63,715 nucleotides of DNA from the NCBI GenBank assembly GCA_013297755.1, contig JAAFIH010000030.1, forward strand, positions 1 to 63,715, given 5' to 3'. This document shows, in pieces, positions 1 through 11,200 of this stretch. Each line of letters begins with the position of its first letter. Positions within the stretch are counted from its first letter, which is position 1. The notes under the pieces are model-generated. The model was not told the origin of the DNA. It was given only the letters and a program-made list of their open reading frames with translations, and made no database searches. Origin of the DNA: Cytophagales bacterium (GTDB taxonomy: Bacteria > Bacteroidota > Bacteroidia > Cytophagales > UBA9547). The translations under genes and the position numbers were made by a program.

Positions 1-238
1 TTTCTGAGTAAATGGAGACTCAAATCCAGGTAAAATCGCCTGGCTAGGGCTCACATATTTGGGTGCTGGTGCACGCTTTTTTTGGGGTAAGGTCATATAT
101 CCTTGCACTTAGGAAAGTAAAAGTGGGCTAAAATATTGGTCAGTTATCTACAATAAGGCTTTTTTAGTTTTTCAGCAGACCCTAATTAAAAATGCTACTT
201 ATTATTTAACAAAAGATGAAAATAATAAAAAATCAATT

Positions 239-583
239 TTGGCTTTATTTCATTCATTTAATAAACTTCAAATAAAAGATTCTACCTTAAAATATGGAGT
301 TCGCTATCTCAAACTTGATTCTATCGATATAGATATAATAAAAAAAGTAGCAGAACTATCATTTGAAACTAAAAAGTATGATCAAGCCCTGTATCATTTC
401 AAAAAAATAGATTATGATAGTACAGATTCAGATCTTAATTACAAATTGGGTGTATGTATGGTTTATAGTGGAAAATCAAAAAAGGCAGTACCATTTTTTG
501 AAAAAATATCTGAAACCAATTTTAATTTTAAACAAGCCCAGTATTATATAAAAAAATATTCTAGTAAGAATACAATACAATAA
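239..583 (+). CDS. TPR-like protein, 5' part missing or interrupted
   Basis: The C-terminal half has helical TPR character: repeated pattern of KKVAELSFETKKYDQALYHF and LGVCMVYSGKSKKAVPFFEK, with alternating small and aromatic residues. The only available start is TTG at 239, but the frame is open from 113 and the residues before the TTG (for example KYWSVIYNKAFLVFQQT) look protein-like. An in-frame TAG at 110-112 separates this from another open stretch (8-109) reading WLGLTYLGAGARFFWGK. Either the gene is a broken remnant or the upstream part is chance. TPR proteins mediate protein contacts; no specific partner can be named. Convergent with the histidine kinase downstream. Confidence 0.4.
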   Translation: MALFHSFNKLQIKDSTLKYGVRYLKLDSIDIDIIKKVAELSFETKKYDQALYHFKKIDYDSTDSDLNYKLGVCMVYSGKSKKAVPFFEKISETNFNFKQAQYYIKKYSSKNTIQ

Positions 584-641
584 AGGTTGATAACCTATTT
601 TAATAAATTCTTTTTATGAAACTCACTTTTGAGATGTCATA

Positions 642-670
642 TTGATATTTTATTTTTTTTTAAATATCAA
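642..670. terminator. Possible bidirectional terminator
   Basis: Perfect 9-bp inverted repeat TTGATATTT / AAATATCAA around an 11-nt T-rich loop, lying between two convergent genes. The stem is pure A+T apart from one G-C pair, so it is weak. Confidence 0.3.
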
Positions 671-701
671 AAAAGTATTAAAATAGAATAATTTGAGAAT
701 A

Positions 702-3700
702 CTATTTCTGTGGAGGAGTGTTTGGAAACTGCAACAATACTACTGTACCTTTGGATTTGGTGCTTGAAATAGAAATGTTACCTTTCATCATTTCAATATA
801 TTTTTTTGTTAAATACAATCCTAAACCAGTACCTTTTGATTTTTCGGTACCTTTATAAAACATATTGAACACTTTGCTTAGAGCCATTCTTTCTATGCCT
901 ATGCCATTATCAGCTATGAGTATACAAATGTTTTTTTTGTAAGATTTTATTCTTATTTTTAAATATGGATTCAAATGATTGGCATAAATAATACTGTTTC
1001 TAAAAATGTTAATAAATATCATTTCAAGGGAAGATTTATCTGTATAAATTTTCAAGTCATTAGTTTTATTTTCGATAATTATATTGAAAAGTTCTAAGTT
1101 GTATTGTTTTTTTAATTGGACAATGACTTCATCTATTAATTCTTCAAAATTGATAAGATCAGAACTAAAATCAAAATCGCTCAAGGTTTTTATTTTGGCA
1201 AAATCAGTAAGAATGGCGTCTAGTTTGTCGGTTGTTATACCTATAAGTTTATAATATTTTTGAGAGTCTTCGGTTTTTGGGGGAGCGGTTAGTGCAATAT
1301 TAACAAGCCCTTTGATAGATTTTAAAGGACTTTTTAGGTCGTGGTAGAGCCTCCACATAAATTCATTCATTTCAGAATGGCTTAATTCTAATAGTCTTTG
1401 GCTTTCGTTTAGTTTCTTTTCTATGGTTTTTCGTTCTGAAATTTCGTATTCTAATTTCAATTTTTCTTTCAATAAAAATACGTTTCTTTTTCGTAAATTA
1501 TATGTTCTATAATAAAATACTGAAAATGTTAATCCAAAAAATAGCAATATTGACATCAGTATAAACCACCATTTTTGCCAAAAAGGGGCATCAATACTAA
1601 AGGCATATTCTACTGGTTTTTTGTTCCATTTGCCGTCTTTATTTTTGGAGATAACTTTGAAAATATAATTTCCTGGTGGTAAGTTTGAGTATGTAGCATA
1701 ATTTTGTTTGCTTTCTTGAGACCATTCTTTTTCAAATCCATCTAAATAAAATTTATATTTGACATTGTCAGGAGATTTTAAACTAATACCAATAAACTCA
1801 AATGTAAGATGGTTTTGGTTGTGTTTGAATTGCAGGTTTTGGGGTGGCGTAGTAATTTGTTTTCTAACTTTAAACAAATTCCATTGTGGTTCGTTGAAAA
1901 ATAATTTTATACTCGTGATTACATTTGAATTTTCAATGATATTTTTTCGGTCGTTGTTTGAGTCAAATTTTATTAAACCATGATTAGTACCATACCAAAT
2001 TTTGGAATCATTTTCTTTGCTAACTGCATTTAGATTTACCTCAGCATCAGAATATTCTGTATTATTTTCATAATAATTGATTTCTGATGTTTCCATATTT
2101 ACTTTTGAGAAACCATTTTTATGACCTATCCACAAAAATCCATTGGCATCTTCTATAATTGTATAACAAAAATCAGAGCCCATGCCATCTAGTTTAGAAA
2201 ATTGTTTATCAAAAACACCATTTTTATATCTCATTATCCCTTTACCGTAAGTTCCAAACCAAATATTTCCAAACTTATCTTCATAAATTGTACTTATGCT
2301 GACGGCTATATTTTCGAGTGGGGAGTGAAGTTTAAATAATTTTCCATCCTGAAAATATGAAATTCCAGAGCTTTGAGTAGCAAACCAAAATCTATTTTTG
2401 CTATCTCGAGTTATACAATTGACTTTATTGTGAGGCAGGCCATTGTCAATCCCAAATCTTTGAATTTTAGTTTTAATAAGATCCACTTTAAACGCACCAT
2501 TTTCGGTGGCCAACCATAGATTTTTTTCGCCATCTTTGGTTATACAATTGACAGAGCAAGAGGGTTTGTCTTCGAAATGACAAAAAAATTCTTTAAAATT
2601 TAATTTTTTTAAATTAGATACATACACCCCTTTATCATCAATACTTATGTATATGTTGTTGTATTCATCTATAATTATGTCTTTTATATCATGTGTTTGC
2701 AGCTCTTTTATATCAATATCAAACATGAGTTGTTTGTACTCATCTATGGCAATGTCGTACATAAAAAGTTCATTTTTGACAGAAAAATATATTTTTTGAT
2801 CTTTTATGGTAAGAGTATTAATGTTTTCTTGAGTAAAGTCAAATTGATTAGAGTAAGATAAAAAAACATTACCAAACGATTGTAAAAGACCATTTCCATA
2901 CGTTCCAATCCATAAATTATCTTCCAAATCAACCAACATTGATTTACAAAATGTAGCATATTTGTCATTTGATATTTGATACAAAGTTGTTTGACTGATT
3001 TCATTTTCAGAAACAATGTTTTGAGAGAAACTTCCATTTTCATAACTTATATATAGACGGTTATTTTTGTCTTTATTAATAAAAATAATTTTTCCAGTAT
3101 TTTTTTGATTGGCATTTAAAGTAAATTTTTTTGATGTAAAATTGAAATTTTCATCAAATTTTATATTAAAAATTCCATCATACTCTGTAGCATAAATAAT
3201 TTTATCTTTATGTTCTATAAGCGAAATTATAGCATAGTATTCAGTATCTTGTACCAAATTTTTACTATATTTTTGGTTTAAAGCATCTTTTTTTAACACT
3301 ATAATTCCCTCATTTGTAGCAATTAAATATGATTTATTTTCTAGTTGTAATACATCGTTTATAATTGGCTTTTCGGTAAATTCTGAAGTCAATTCTATTA
3401 ATTTATTTTCTTTTGTTAGCATCCATAATCCATCGTTTTGAGTACAAATGATAATTTCATTTTCACTGTTTTGATAAAATTTGTTTATTCTACTTGTAAA
3501 ATACTTTTTAGTATCGATAATCTTAAATGAATGATTATCAAACATAGTTATTCCACCATTGTAATGACCTATCCATTTGTTATCATTTTTGTCAATAAAA
3601 ATAGAATAAACAAAGTTTTCGGCAAGTCCATTGGCAATAGAAAAAGTAAGAAAATTTTTTCCATCATATCTTACAAGACCTTCGGCTGTTGCTACCCACA

Positions 3701-3848
3701 AAAAATGTAACTTGTCTTGATTGATACAATAAACAAATTTGTTTAAAAGACCATCTTGTTCTGCATACCTCCTATAATTGATATTTTGGGCTTTAGAGGT
3801 TAAAATAAAAAGTAAGATAAAACAATAAACTTTAAAAAATGATTTCAA
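702..3848 (-). CDS. Sensor histidine kinase with beta-propeller sensor and Y_Y_Y domain
   Basis: Membrane sensor kinase of 1,048 residues. After an N-terminal signal sequence come about 600 residues of repeated propeller strands (LWVATAEGLVRYDGKNF, NKWIGHYNGGITMFD, NIWFGTYGKGIMRY), then a triple-tyrosine Y_Y_Y domain near residues 695-745, one transmembrane helix near 762-784, a coiled coil, and the kinase core. The phosphoacceptor is His836 in LYHDLKSPL; the ATPase domain shows the N box IFRNSIIYA, G1 DNGIGI and G2 GTGLGL. Many Bacteroidota hybrid two-component sensors share this periplasmic layout but carry a receiver and AraC domain at the C-terminus; here the protein ends after the ATPase, so a separate response regulator must exist and none is in the window. 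It is the last gene of a five-gene minus-strand block, 16 bp after the preceding gene, so it may sense the state of the adhesin made by that block (inference). Confidence 0.9.
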   Translation of the reverse strand: MKSFFKVYCFILLFILTSKAQNINYRRYAEQDGLLNKFVYCINQDKLHFLWVATAEGLVRYDGKNFLTFSIANGLAENFVYSIFIDKNDNKWIGHYNGGITMFDNHSFKIIDTKKYFTSRINKFYQNSENEIIICTQNDGLWMLTKENKLIELTSEFTEKPIINDVLQLENKSYLIATNEGIIVLKKDALNQKYSKNLVQDTEYYAIISLIEHKDKIIYATEYDGIFNIKFDENFNFTSKKFTLNANQKNTGKIIFINKDKNNRLYISYENGSFSQNIVSENEISQTTLYQISNDKYATFCKSMLVDLEDNLWIGTYGNGLLQSFGNVFLSYSNQFDFTQENINTLTIKDQKIYFSVKNELFMYDIAIDEYKQLMFDIDIKELQTHDIKDIIIDEYNNIYISIDDKGVYVSNLKKLNFKEFFCHFEDKPSCSVNCITKDGEKNLWLATENGAFKVDLIKTKIQRFGIDNGLPHNKVNCITRDSKNRFWFATQSSGISYFQDGKLFKLHSPLENIAVSISTIYEDKFGNIWFGTYGKGIMRYKNGVFDKQFSKLDGMGSDFCYTIIEDANGFLWIGHKNGFSKVNMETSEINYYENNTEYSDAEVNLNAVSKENDSKIWYGTNHGLIKFDSNNDRKNIIENSNVITSIKLFFNEPQWNLFKVRKQITTPPQNLQFKHNQNHLTFEFIGISLKSPDNVKYKFYLDGFEKEWSQESKQNYATYSNLPPGNYIFKVISKNKDGKWNKKPVEYAFSIDAPFWQKWWFILMSILLFFGLTFSVFYYRTYNLRKRNVFLLKEKLKLEYEISERKTIEKKLNESQRLLELSHSEMNEFMWRLYHDLKSPLKSIKGLVNIALTAPPKTEDSQKYYKLIGITTDKLDAILTDFAKIKTLSDFDFSSDLINFEELIDEVIVQLKKQYNLELFNIIIENKTNDLKIYTDKSSLEMIFINIFRNSIIYANHLNPYLKIRIKSYKKNICILIADNGIGIERMALSKVFNMFYKGTEKSKGTGLGLYLTKKYIEMMKGNISISSTKSKGTVVLLQFPNTPPQK

Positions 3849-3864
3849 ATTAATTATAAATTAT

Positions 3865-4824
3865 TTACTGCTTTACGCCAATTTTATATTTGAATTTAGG
3901 TACACCACCAATTGGAATAGAGAAAAAAGGCAGTGATTTTCCATATTGATTGGTTATTGTGAGTACAATATTGTTGTTCACTTTTTCTCGAAACTTAATA
4001 ATTTGTATATCTAAAGATGTTTTTTTCTCTTCATTGCTAATAACATGATTGCTTACAGCCCATTCGTTGTCGAGTGAACCATGAATTTTATCGCCTTTTT
4101 TGGATACAGACACCAATCGCATATAGCTATCATCGTCTAAATCAAAGGTATTAATGTTGATAGAAATAACATTATCATCAACAAATGGGTACACATGGGA
4201 AATTGATCCAGGTCGCTCGTCAACCCTAAAAGTATATTCATAAGTAAATAAATTTGAGCCTTCTATTGGTATGTTGGTTGTAGGAGAGCTTGATAAAAAA
4301 TATTTATATAAATTACCATCGTTGCCTTCTATGCCATCAGAGATAATTTTAAAAACATATCCATTTAGTTCTGGTATGAGTTCACCTTCAGCAGGATTAA
4401 AAGGACCAAAATTAAACCATGAGTTATCGTATTCTGATTGATTACCAAAAATTTTACTTGCCAAAAGAGTGCCAGATTTGTAATTACCAAGAGGATCTTT
4501 GTTGGTAGCATCTGGGTCTGTATAGCATCCTTTGCCCCCATAAATCATAAATTTTGTTTTAGAGTTTATGTCTCCTTTTATTTCATCTATCTGTCCACTT
4601 ACATCTGGATCGAATATTCTTAAATAAAATGTTTTTTTTGAATCTTTTGGGATTACTAAAAACCAAGTTTGAGAAAAATCATCGTCTCCCCATCTTTTTT
4701 CGCTGTCTTTGCTAAAAGTAACCAAATAGGGTATATTTTCTTCCTTGCCTGGAACTTGTTGTGCAAAACAAATATTGACAATAAAAATAAGAATTATTAC
4801 AATTGGATTTTTCATTTTTTTCAT
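3865..4824 (-). CDS. Secreted protein of unknown function
   Basis: 319 residues with a clear N-terminal signal peptide (hydrophobic core PIVIILIFIVNICFAQ, cleavage probably after FAQ). I do not recognise a family. The mature part is rich in Asp/Gly and beta-type sequence, with segments such as FDPDVSGQIDEIKG and GGKGCYTDPDATN that could bind metal or calcium, but no defined motif. No T9SS sorting domain is visible at the C-terminus. It lies 42 bp after the OmpA-like gene and 16 bp before the sensor kinase gene, all on the minus strand, so it is probably co-expressed with the adhesin/PorP/OmpA set and acts in the periplasm or outer membrane. Confidence 0.75.
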   Translation of the reverse strand: MKKMKNPIVIILIFIVNICFAQQVPGKEENIPYLVTFSKDSEKRWGDDDFSQTWFLVIPKDSKKTFYLRIFDPDVSGQIDEIKGDINSKTKFMIYGGKGCYTDPDATNKDPLGNYKSGTLLASKIFGNQSEYDNSWFNFGPFNPAEGELIPELNGYVFKIISDGIEGNDGNLYKYFLSSSPTTNIPIEGSNLFTYEYTFRVDERPGSISHVYPFVDDNVISININTFDLDDDSYMRLVSVSKKGDKIHGSLDNEWAVSNHVISNEEKKTSLDIQIIKFREKVNNNIVLTITNQYGKSLPFFSIPIGGVPKFKYKIGVKQ

Positions 4825-4866
4825 TTATTTTTCAATAATAATAATAATTTTTATTATATTGTTTAA

Positions 4867-7299
4867 TTAAGGTAATATTTTTATTTCTACTCTTCTGTTT
4901 AATTCAATAAATTTTTTATTTGTAGTTAGTGGAATAGTATTTCCATATGCTTTTACGGTAATATTTTCGGCAAAACAACCATTGTTGATTAAGAAATTAG
5001 AAACTTCTGTGGCTCTTTTTTCTGATAATTTAAAATTGTAATCTACATCTCCAAGATTATCAGAGTGTCCACCTATTTCAAATTTGTAAGAATTATTATC
5101 TTTAATAAATTGAGCAAGATGTTTTAGTTCTGAAAATGATTCAGGTTGGAGTTCGTATTTATCAGGTTGAAAAAAAATATTATTGATTTTGAGGGGCATA
5201 GATGCAGCGGCAACCTCTTCTGTTTTATATAGTGTTATGTCATTATTGATTTCAGAAACACTATTTTCGAATCTTAAATCAATATTATTTGAATAAGGAA
5301 AATAGCCATTGGCAGTAATATAATAGCCATAAATATCGCCATCGGGTAGGGTAGATTCGTAATATCCTATTGGATTATCGCATAATTTATTAGTAATAAT
5401 TTCGCCACTTGATAGGTTTTCTATATTAATTGCAGCGTCCAATAGTTTACCATCTTTGTCTTTTATATTTCCTTTAAAAGTTACAATTTTGAGAGGTACC
5501 ATTTTTTCATCAATATTTACAAAAAATGATGAATCATTGCCTGATACTACTTTACCATTGTTTTGAGCTATCAATACTGCTTCTTTGAAACCAATTTTTC
5601 GCATCAATTTTAATTGAGGAATGGCCTCTTGTACAGTTTTGTAGTTGCCAGTGGTATATCCATATACATTTCGGTCGTAATATTCTTCAACTTTTAGCAT
5701 ACCTTCAAATTTCTTGAAATGTTGTTTTGATGATTGTTTTGAAGTACCAAGTTGTATTTTATAAATATTACCTTCAGAGTCTTTGATGTTATACACTTTT
5801 TTCATCCAATCTGATGCCATCAATTTAGGTTTGGTTTTGGTAATGAGGGCTTGGTTGTATTCGTTTTGAGTCATTACTTGTATGTTTCTGCTTACACAAG
5901 AATTTTTTATATTCATCAAGGAATCTACAAATTTTACTTGCAAAAGTACTTTATAATTTCCTGCTAGATGATAATTATGAGAAGGCATTAGGCCCCCAAA
6001 TACTTCGCCTGTTCCAAAATCCCAAGCATAATCTAGTGGTTTAAAAGATTTATCACCAATGTTGGATTTTGAAGCATCAAAAATGTAATCATTTGAAGTA
6101 ATAAGGGTATCTTGTATTTGAATAAAAGCTGATTTTATTCCTTCTATTTCAAACTCAAAAGTGGCTTCGTTGAGTAATATTTGATTAGAAATTAAATCAA
6201 CCACATTGAGTTGAATGTTGTATATGCCTGGTTTTGAGAAACAATGCCTGACCTCGTTGCCTCGTTTTTTGGTACCATCTCCTAAGTCCCATTCATACAC
6301 CAATGGGGAGTTTTCGGTAGGAATAGTGCCTTCTTCAAAAAATGTACGGCAAAGGTTATCTTTTCGTAAGGAATCACAATTTTTGAATAAATTTTCGTTT
6401 GATGAAAAACTATAAATATCATCATCTTCTTTTCCATTCAATCTGTTGGAAGAGAAATATCCACTCGAAAAATCTGAGTTCATGTACAAACCAAAATCAT
6501 TGAAACTTGTATTAAAGGGGTAGCCTATGTTTTTAACATTTTTCCATTCAAATTGGCTGTAAAATGCACTATAAATATCGTACCCACCCATACCGCCTGG
6601 GGTATCAGAAGCATAATATAGCAATCCAGAGGGATGTAAAAAGGGCATCATTTCGTTTTTTTCGGTATTTATTGGTTTGCCTAGATTGGTAGGTTTGGCC
6701 CAAGTGCCATCTTTGAAGTAAGAAATGTACAAATCTGTACCCCCATATCCACCAGCCATGTTCGATGAAAAAACAATATATGCTCCATTTGCCGAAATGC
6801 TTGGGTGGCCGTAAGAATATTTTTCGTTTATGAATGATAATAATTTTGGTTCATTCCAATGATTGTTTTCAAGTGTTGTTTCATATATAAAAAGCCTAGA
6901 TTTGTCTTCAAAAACTTTATTTCTAGTAATGTAAGCTTTTTCAAAATTTGAAGTAAAACTTACTGGCCCTTCGCTCATGAGGGAGTTTAATTTATTTTTT
7001 ATTTTTTTTGCTTTTACATAACCTTTATTTTTTAGAGAATCTACTATATAGTAGTCAACTAAGGCTTTTTCAGAATTTTTTGATCGATATACCACCCCAA
7101 AATCTTCGTCTCTATCAGAACAAAAAATGATACTATTTTTGAATTTTACAGGTGCAAAATCTGATGCTTTTGAGTTAAAAGGCATGAAATTGACTTTATA
7201 AGTGGTATTTTCTTTGTTTTCTTTATTTTCTTTTTTTGTTTCCAAATTTTGAGAATAAAGTAATATATTAGATAAAAGTATTAATAAAATTAATCTCAT
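4867..7299 (-). CDS. OmpA-family protein with PD40 and PKD domains
   Basis: 810-residue secreted envelope protein. Domains in order: signal peptide; PD40/WD40-like propeller repeats about 60-300 (YIVFSSNMAGGYGGTDLYIS, LYYASDTPGGMGGYDIY); two PKD-like domains about 330-370 and 410-465 (YEWDLGDGT, YAWDFGTGE); a segment about 500-580 resembling SPOR-like repeats (TTGNYKTVQEA); a carboxypeptidase-regulatory-like fold about 605-680; and a C-terminal OmpA peptidoglycan-binding domain about 700-810 (IGGHSDNLGDVDYNFKLSEKRA, LNRRVEI). This layout is typical of proteins encoded beside PorP/SprF and large T9SS adhesins. Its ATG overlaps the stop of nothing upstream but its start shares TAATG with the PorP/SprF gene stop, so translation is probably coupled. 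Likely anchors the secretion or adhesin complex to the cell wall. Confidence 0.88.
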   Translation of the reverse strand: MRLILLILLSNILLYSQNLETKKENKENKENTTYKVNFMPFNSKASDFAPVKFKNSIIFCSDRDEDFGVVYRSKNSEKALVDYYIVDSLKNKGYVKAKKIKNKLNSLMSEGPVSFTSNFEKAYITRNKVFEDKSRLFIYETTLENNHWNEPKLLSFINEKYSYGHPSISANGAYIVFSSNMAGGYGGTDLYISYFKDGTWAKPTNLGKPINTEKNEMMPFLHPSGLLYYASDTPGGMGGYDIYSAFYSQFEWKNVKNIGYPFNTSFNDFGLYMNSDFSSGYFSSNRLNGKEDDDIYSFSSNENLFKNCDSLRKDNLCRTFFEEGTIPTENSPLVYEWDLGDGTKKRGNEVRHCFSKPGIYNIQLNVVDLISNQILLNEATFEFEIEGIKSAFIQIQDTLITSNDYIFDASKSNIGDKSFKPLDYAWDFGTGEVFGGLMPSHNYHLAGNYKVLLQVKFVDSLMNIKNSCVSRNIQVMTQNEYNQALITKTKPKLMASDWMKKVYNIKDSEGNIYKIQLGTSKQSSKQHFKKFEGMLKVEEYYDRNVYGYTTGNYKTVQEAIPQLKLMRKIGFKEAVLIAQNNGKVVSGNDSSFFVNIDEKMVPLKIVTFKGNIKDKDGKLLDAAINIENLSSGEIITNKLCDNPIGYYESTLPDGDIYGYYITANGYFPYSNNIDLRFENSVSEINNDITLYKTEEVAAASMPLKINNIFFQPDKYELQPESFSELKHLAQFIKDNNSYKFEIGGHSDNLGDVDYNFKLSEKRATEVSNFLINNGCFAENITVKAYGNTIPLTTNKKFIELNRRVEIKILP

Positions 7300-8216
7300 T
7301 ATTTGAATTTTTTTACATTTAAGTCATTTATATAATACTTAAAAATATATTTTAGCTGCAATTCATGGTTGCCCATAGAACCAACTTTTTGGTTTGTGGT
7401 AATGTGTTCGTAAGTGTAAGAAATTGCAATTTGAGGCGAGATTTGAACCATAAACAGACCTGCTATACCACTGTTATTTTTGTAAGATACTCCAGTTGTA
7501 AACTTATCAAATAAATTTGCCAATAAGTTTATATCAAACTGTAAACCTGAACTTTTGAGCGTTCTAATCAAAAAAGAGGGTTTCAATAATATGGCTTCTA
7601 CAATTCTATAATTAAGTCCACCAAAAACTTGCACTGGGCTGTAAAAATAATTTTTTTGTAGTACACTTTCGTTTGAAGTGTTTATTTTAATGGCTGGAGC
7701 AACTGCTCCAATGTACATAAATTTATATTGAATATTAATCCCTAATCCAAAATTAAGACTATTGGTTGAATTGTTGTTGGCATATACTGGGTCGTTTGAA
7801 GCTGATTCAAACGAAATTTGATTTTTTTCGTCAAAAATAATTCTGTTGTTGGTGTAATCTAAAGAACCACCTATTCCAATTTTAAATTTTGATATTTTAA
7901 ATTTGCCAGAAGCTAGTAATTTTCCATTAAAAGTGTTTTGTGGGCCAAATTTATCGTAACTTATAATAGTGCCAAGAGCCAAATTTTTGTTTTTTAAGGG
8001 AGTATGTGCAAAAATTGTATTACTCATGGGGTTGCTACTTTCGAGCCCAAGCAATTGTAGTCTTGAGACCAAACCAATAGAAAGGGCACCATCGTTGCCA
8101 GTAAAAGCTGGATTTACCAAAATCGGGCTCAGCATATAGCTACTATACGGTATGTTATGCTGTGCATTTATTTGGAAATATAGAAAAAATAAGCATATAA
8201 AAATGTATTTATTCAT
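7299..8216 (-). CDS. PorP/SprF family type IX secretion membrane protein
   Basis: 305 residues, signal peptide ending near INAQ, then the hallmark N-terminal motif of the family, YSSYMLSPILVNPAFTG, followed by amphipathic beta strands expected of an outer-membrane barrel. Members of this family (PorP, SprF) are needed for the secretion or surface anchoring of particular T9SS type-B substrates, and are usually encoded next to the substrate they serve. Here the neighbour upstream is a giant type-B adhesin, which is the natural client. Start and stop codons overlap both neighbours as TAATG (8214-8218 and 7297-7301), so the three genes are probably translationally coupled. Confidence 0.9.
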   Translation of the reverse strand: MNKYIFICLFFLYFQINAQHNIPYSSYMLSPILVNPAFTGNDGALSIGLVSRLQLLGLESSNPMSNTIFAHTPLKNKNLALGTIISYDKFGPQNTFNGKLLASGKFKISKFKIGIGGSLDYTNNRIIFDEKNQISFESASNDPVYANNNSTNSLNFGLGINIQYKFMYIGAVAPAIKINTSNESVLQKNYFYSPVQVFGGLNYRIVEAILLKPSFLIRTLKSSGLQFDINLLANLFDKFTTGVSYKNNSGIAGLFMVQISPQIAISYTYEHITTNQKVGSMGNHELQLKYIFKYYINDLNVKKFK

Positions 8217-11200
8217 TATCTTTTAATGGTTACAAAATCTTTTTTAATTACTTTACCCTCTTTTGAAGTTAAAACATAAGTATATGTATCATCGGCCAAA
8301 GGTTGTGCATCGTAGTTTTGTCCTTGCCAAGAATTATCATAATTGGAGTTCATATAAACTGATTTGCCCCATTTATTAAATATTTCTAATTTAGAATTTG
8401 GATATTTATCTAAACCAAAAATTTCAAATGATTGGTTAAAATTATCGTTGTTGGGCGAAATCAGTTGAGGAACTATGATGTCGTTGAGCACAATTTTTAA
8501 ATCTGAGGATTCTGAGTTGCAGCCAGCAATAGAAACTGTCCATCTAAATATATTTTCGCCCACATCAAGTCCACGTGCGGTCGTATTGTTATTGTTGGGA
8601 TTTTCGATAATGGCATTACTTTTTACTGTTGTCCAATATCCAATTCCAAGTTTAGGGTTTGGTGCTTCTAAAGTGGCGTTGGCATTAAAAATAGTCAATT
8701 TTTCAAAGGGAGCTAAAGATTGAATTTTGTTATTTGTAATGGTTAAAATATCCTCTAATAAGGGGCATTTTTCGTTTTTAACAGTCCATTTTAAAATATT
8801 GACTCCTTGACTTAAATTAGATACTTTAGCATTTGGAATTGTATTGTCTGAATTAATAAAGTTTCCTTCTCCCTTGATAACTTGCCAAAATCCTTGATCG
8901 AAACTTGGTTTTTGGGCTTTTAATTCCAAAGTTGGAATACAAATAAGAGTGTCATTTCCTGCAAAAATATTTTCAATTTTATAGTTTGCAATAGTTACAG
9001 TTTGAATATTGGCAGGACAAGCCATTTGTTCAATTTTGTAAATAAAAGTCGAAATACCATAAGGCAAATTAGCAATTCCTAATTGAGTTGTGTTTTGAAT
9101 AAATATATTTAAGCCAGAAACTGTATTTATGATAAATTTATTAACTCCAAAAGTAGGATTTTGGACGTTTATAAGTATACTATCGCTACATACAAGCGTA
9201 TCTTTGGTTAGGGTAATAGCAGATGGTGCTGGGTATGATTGAATATATATAGTATCTGAAAGTAAGCAAAAATCATCTTTTATGGCATAAATAAGGGCTT
9301 TTTTGCCTATTGTTTTTAAAGATAATTTAGTATTTGCAGATAAGCTATCCAAAATTTTACTATTTGTAGCAATAATATTTGATACAGTTGTACCATTAAC
9401 TAAATATGGACCTCTCCATACATTTGTGCCATTTGTGGGTAGATTTCCAGAGATATTTATAGTGGTGGTATCACATTGATTGTCGATAGGCTGAGCCTTT
9501 GGTTTTGAAATGGGAGCTCTTACCGTAACTTGAGTAAAGGAGGAATCATTGCAAGTAATATTGCTTGTTTTCCATTTAAAAAAGTATTCACCAGGAGGTA
9601 CGTTTTCAATTTTAGATTTTGGATTGTTTAGATCTGAAATTACTAAAGGCGATGTAGCAGAAGTCAAATACCATTTTCCAAAACCAACCTCAGGTGTTTG
9701 AGCGTCTAATTTTATAAAATCTGCACACACTTTTTGGTTTATACCTGCAAACGATTGAGTAGCTTTTTGGTATCTTTGAATAGTGATGGTATCTCTGCTG
9801 ATGGGGCAAAATGCTGAATTTTCTACCTCATACATAAGTTTATTTGTGCCAAAACCAAGAAATGTGATATTAGCAAATTTTCTGGTAGTGCTATCGTAAG
9901 CTACATTTCCTTGCAGGGTAGTCCATTTAGATTTACCCACAAAATGACTTGGTATAAAACCAGTTGTAAGTTTGATAGTATCTTTTTGGCAAAAAGAAAG
10001 TTGATTTAATCCAAGAATGGATGCGATGGAAGGAGGAGTAAAATTGCTAATAATTACATTGTAAGTCGATGAACATTCACCTAGAGTTACTTTCCATTCA
10101 AAAGTGTTCTGAAAACCAATATCATCGTTTGGTATACCAGTTATTGTGGCATTTTTTTTGTTTATTCCATTGATATTACCACCACCACCAATCAATTTCC
10201 ATTCGCCAGATACACCAGCTATGCTTGGATAGGAGCCCTGCATAATGTAAGAATCTTTACAAATAGATACATTTGGACCTGCATTACCTGATATAGAATT
10301 TTGTCGTTGAACAAACAAAGTATCAGATGTGATAGAACAAGACTTATTGGATACTACAAAGTTGAATTTGTATGTTCCAGTTCTTATCATATCTTTCACT
10401 TGAAGTTTTGTGGCAGTATTATCTACCATGATTGCATTGCTAAATGTGGGTTGTGATAGCAGATTCCATCTTCCTGTGGCTGTAGGGAATTGTAGTTTTG
10501 GATTGTTTCCATCAAAATAATTGGTTGTAAAACATGATATTGGCACACCACCCACTGTTGCCAAATATGGACCAATATTATCCACTTTGATTGTATCTGC
10601 ATTTTTGCAACCTGAATTAATAATTTCTAACCTAAAAACATTGCGACCAGTATCTAGTCCTATGACAATAGGCTCTAAAATATTTTGATCAAAAGTGCCT
10701 TTCCCAGAGGTTCGTTCCCACAAAAATGATTCACCCACAGAAGTATTAATATTAAAAATAGAATTTAATTGTACTGTATTTACACATATTTCTTTATCAA
10801 AACCTATATCAGCTTTTGTCAATTTCGTGATTTGAACAGAATCTATATCTTCAAAACCAGAAGTGATGTTTTGGATGTGCAAATACATTTTGGTTTTGCC
10901 AATCGGAATATTTGATATTGTGGCCGATGGGATATTATCAGTTGAAGTTTGTAGGGATATTGGTATTTGAGAAATGTTGATATTGGGGTCGTTGGATGTC
11001 CAATAGTATCGTTCTGAAGATAATTGGCGAATAGGAATGGTTGGCGAATTGCCCAAAATTAAGTTATTGATAGAGTTAATACAATATGGATTGCCAGCTC
11101 TGGCTTTTGTAAGTACTGTTATAGAAATGTTTGCTGTGCTTACAAAACCTGGAAAACTTACGTTTGATATTGTCCATCTAAAATTGAAAACACCTCTTCT

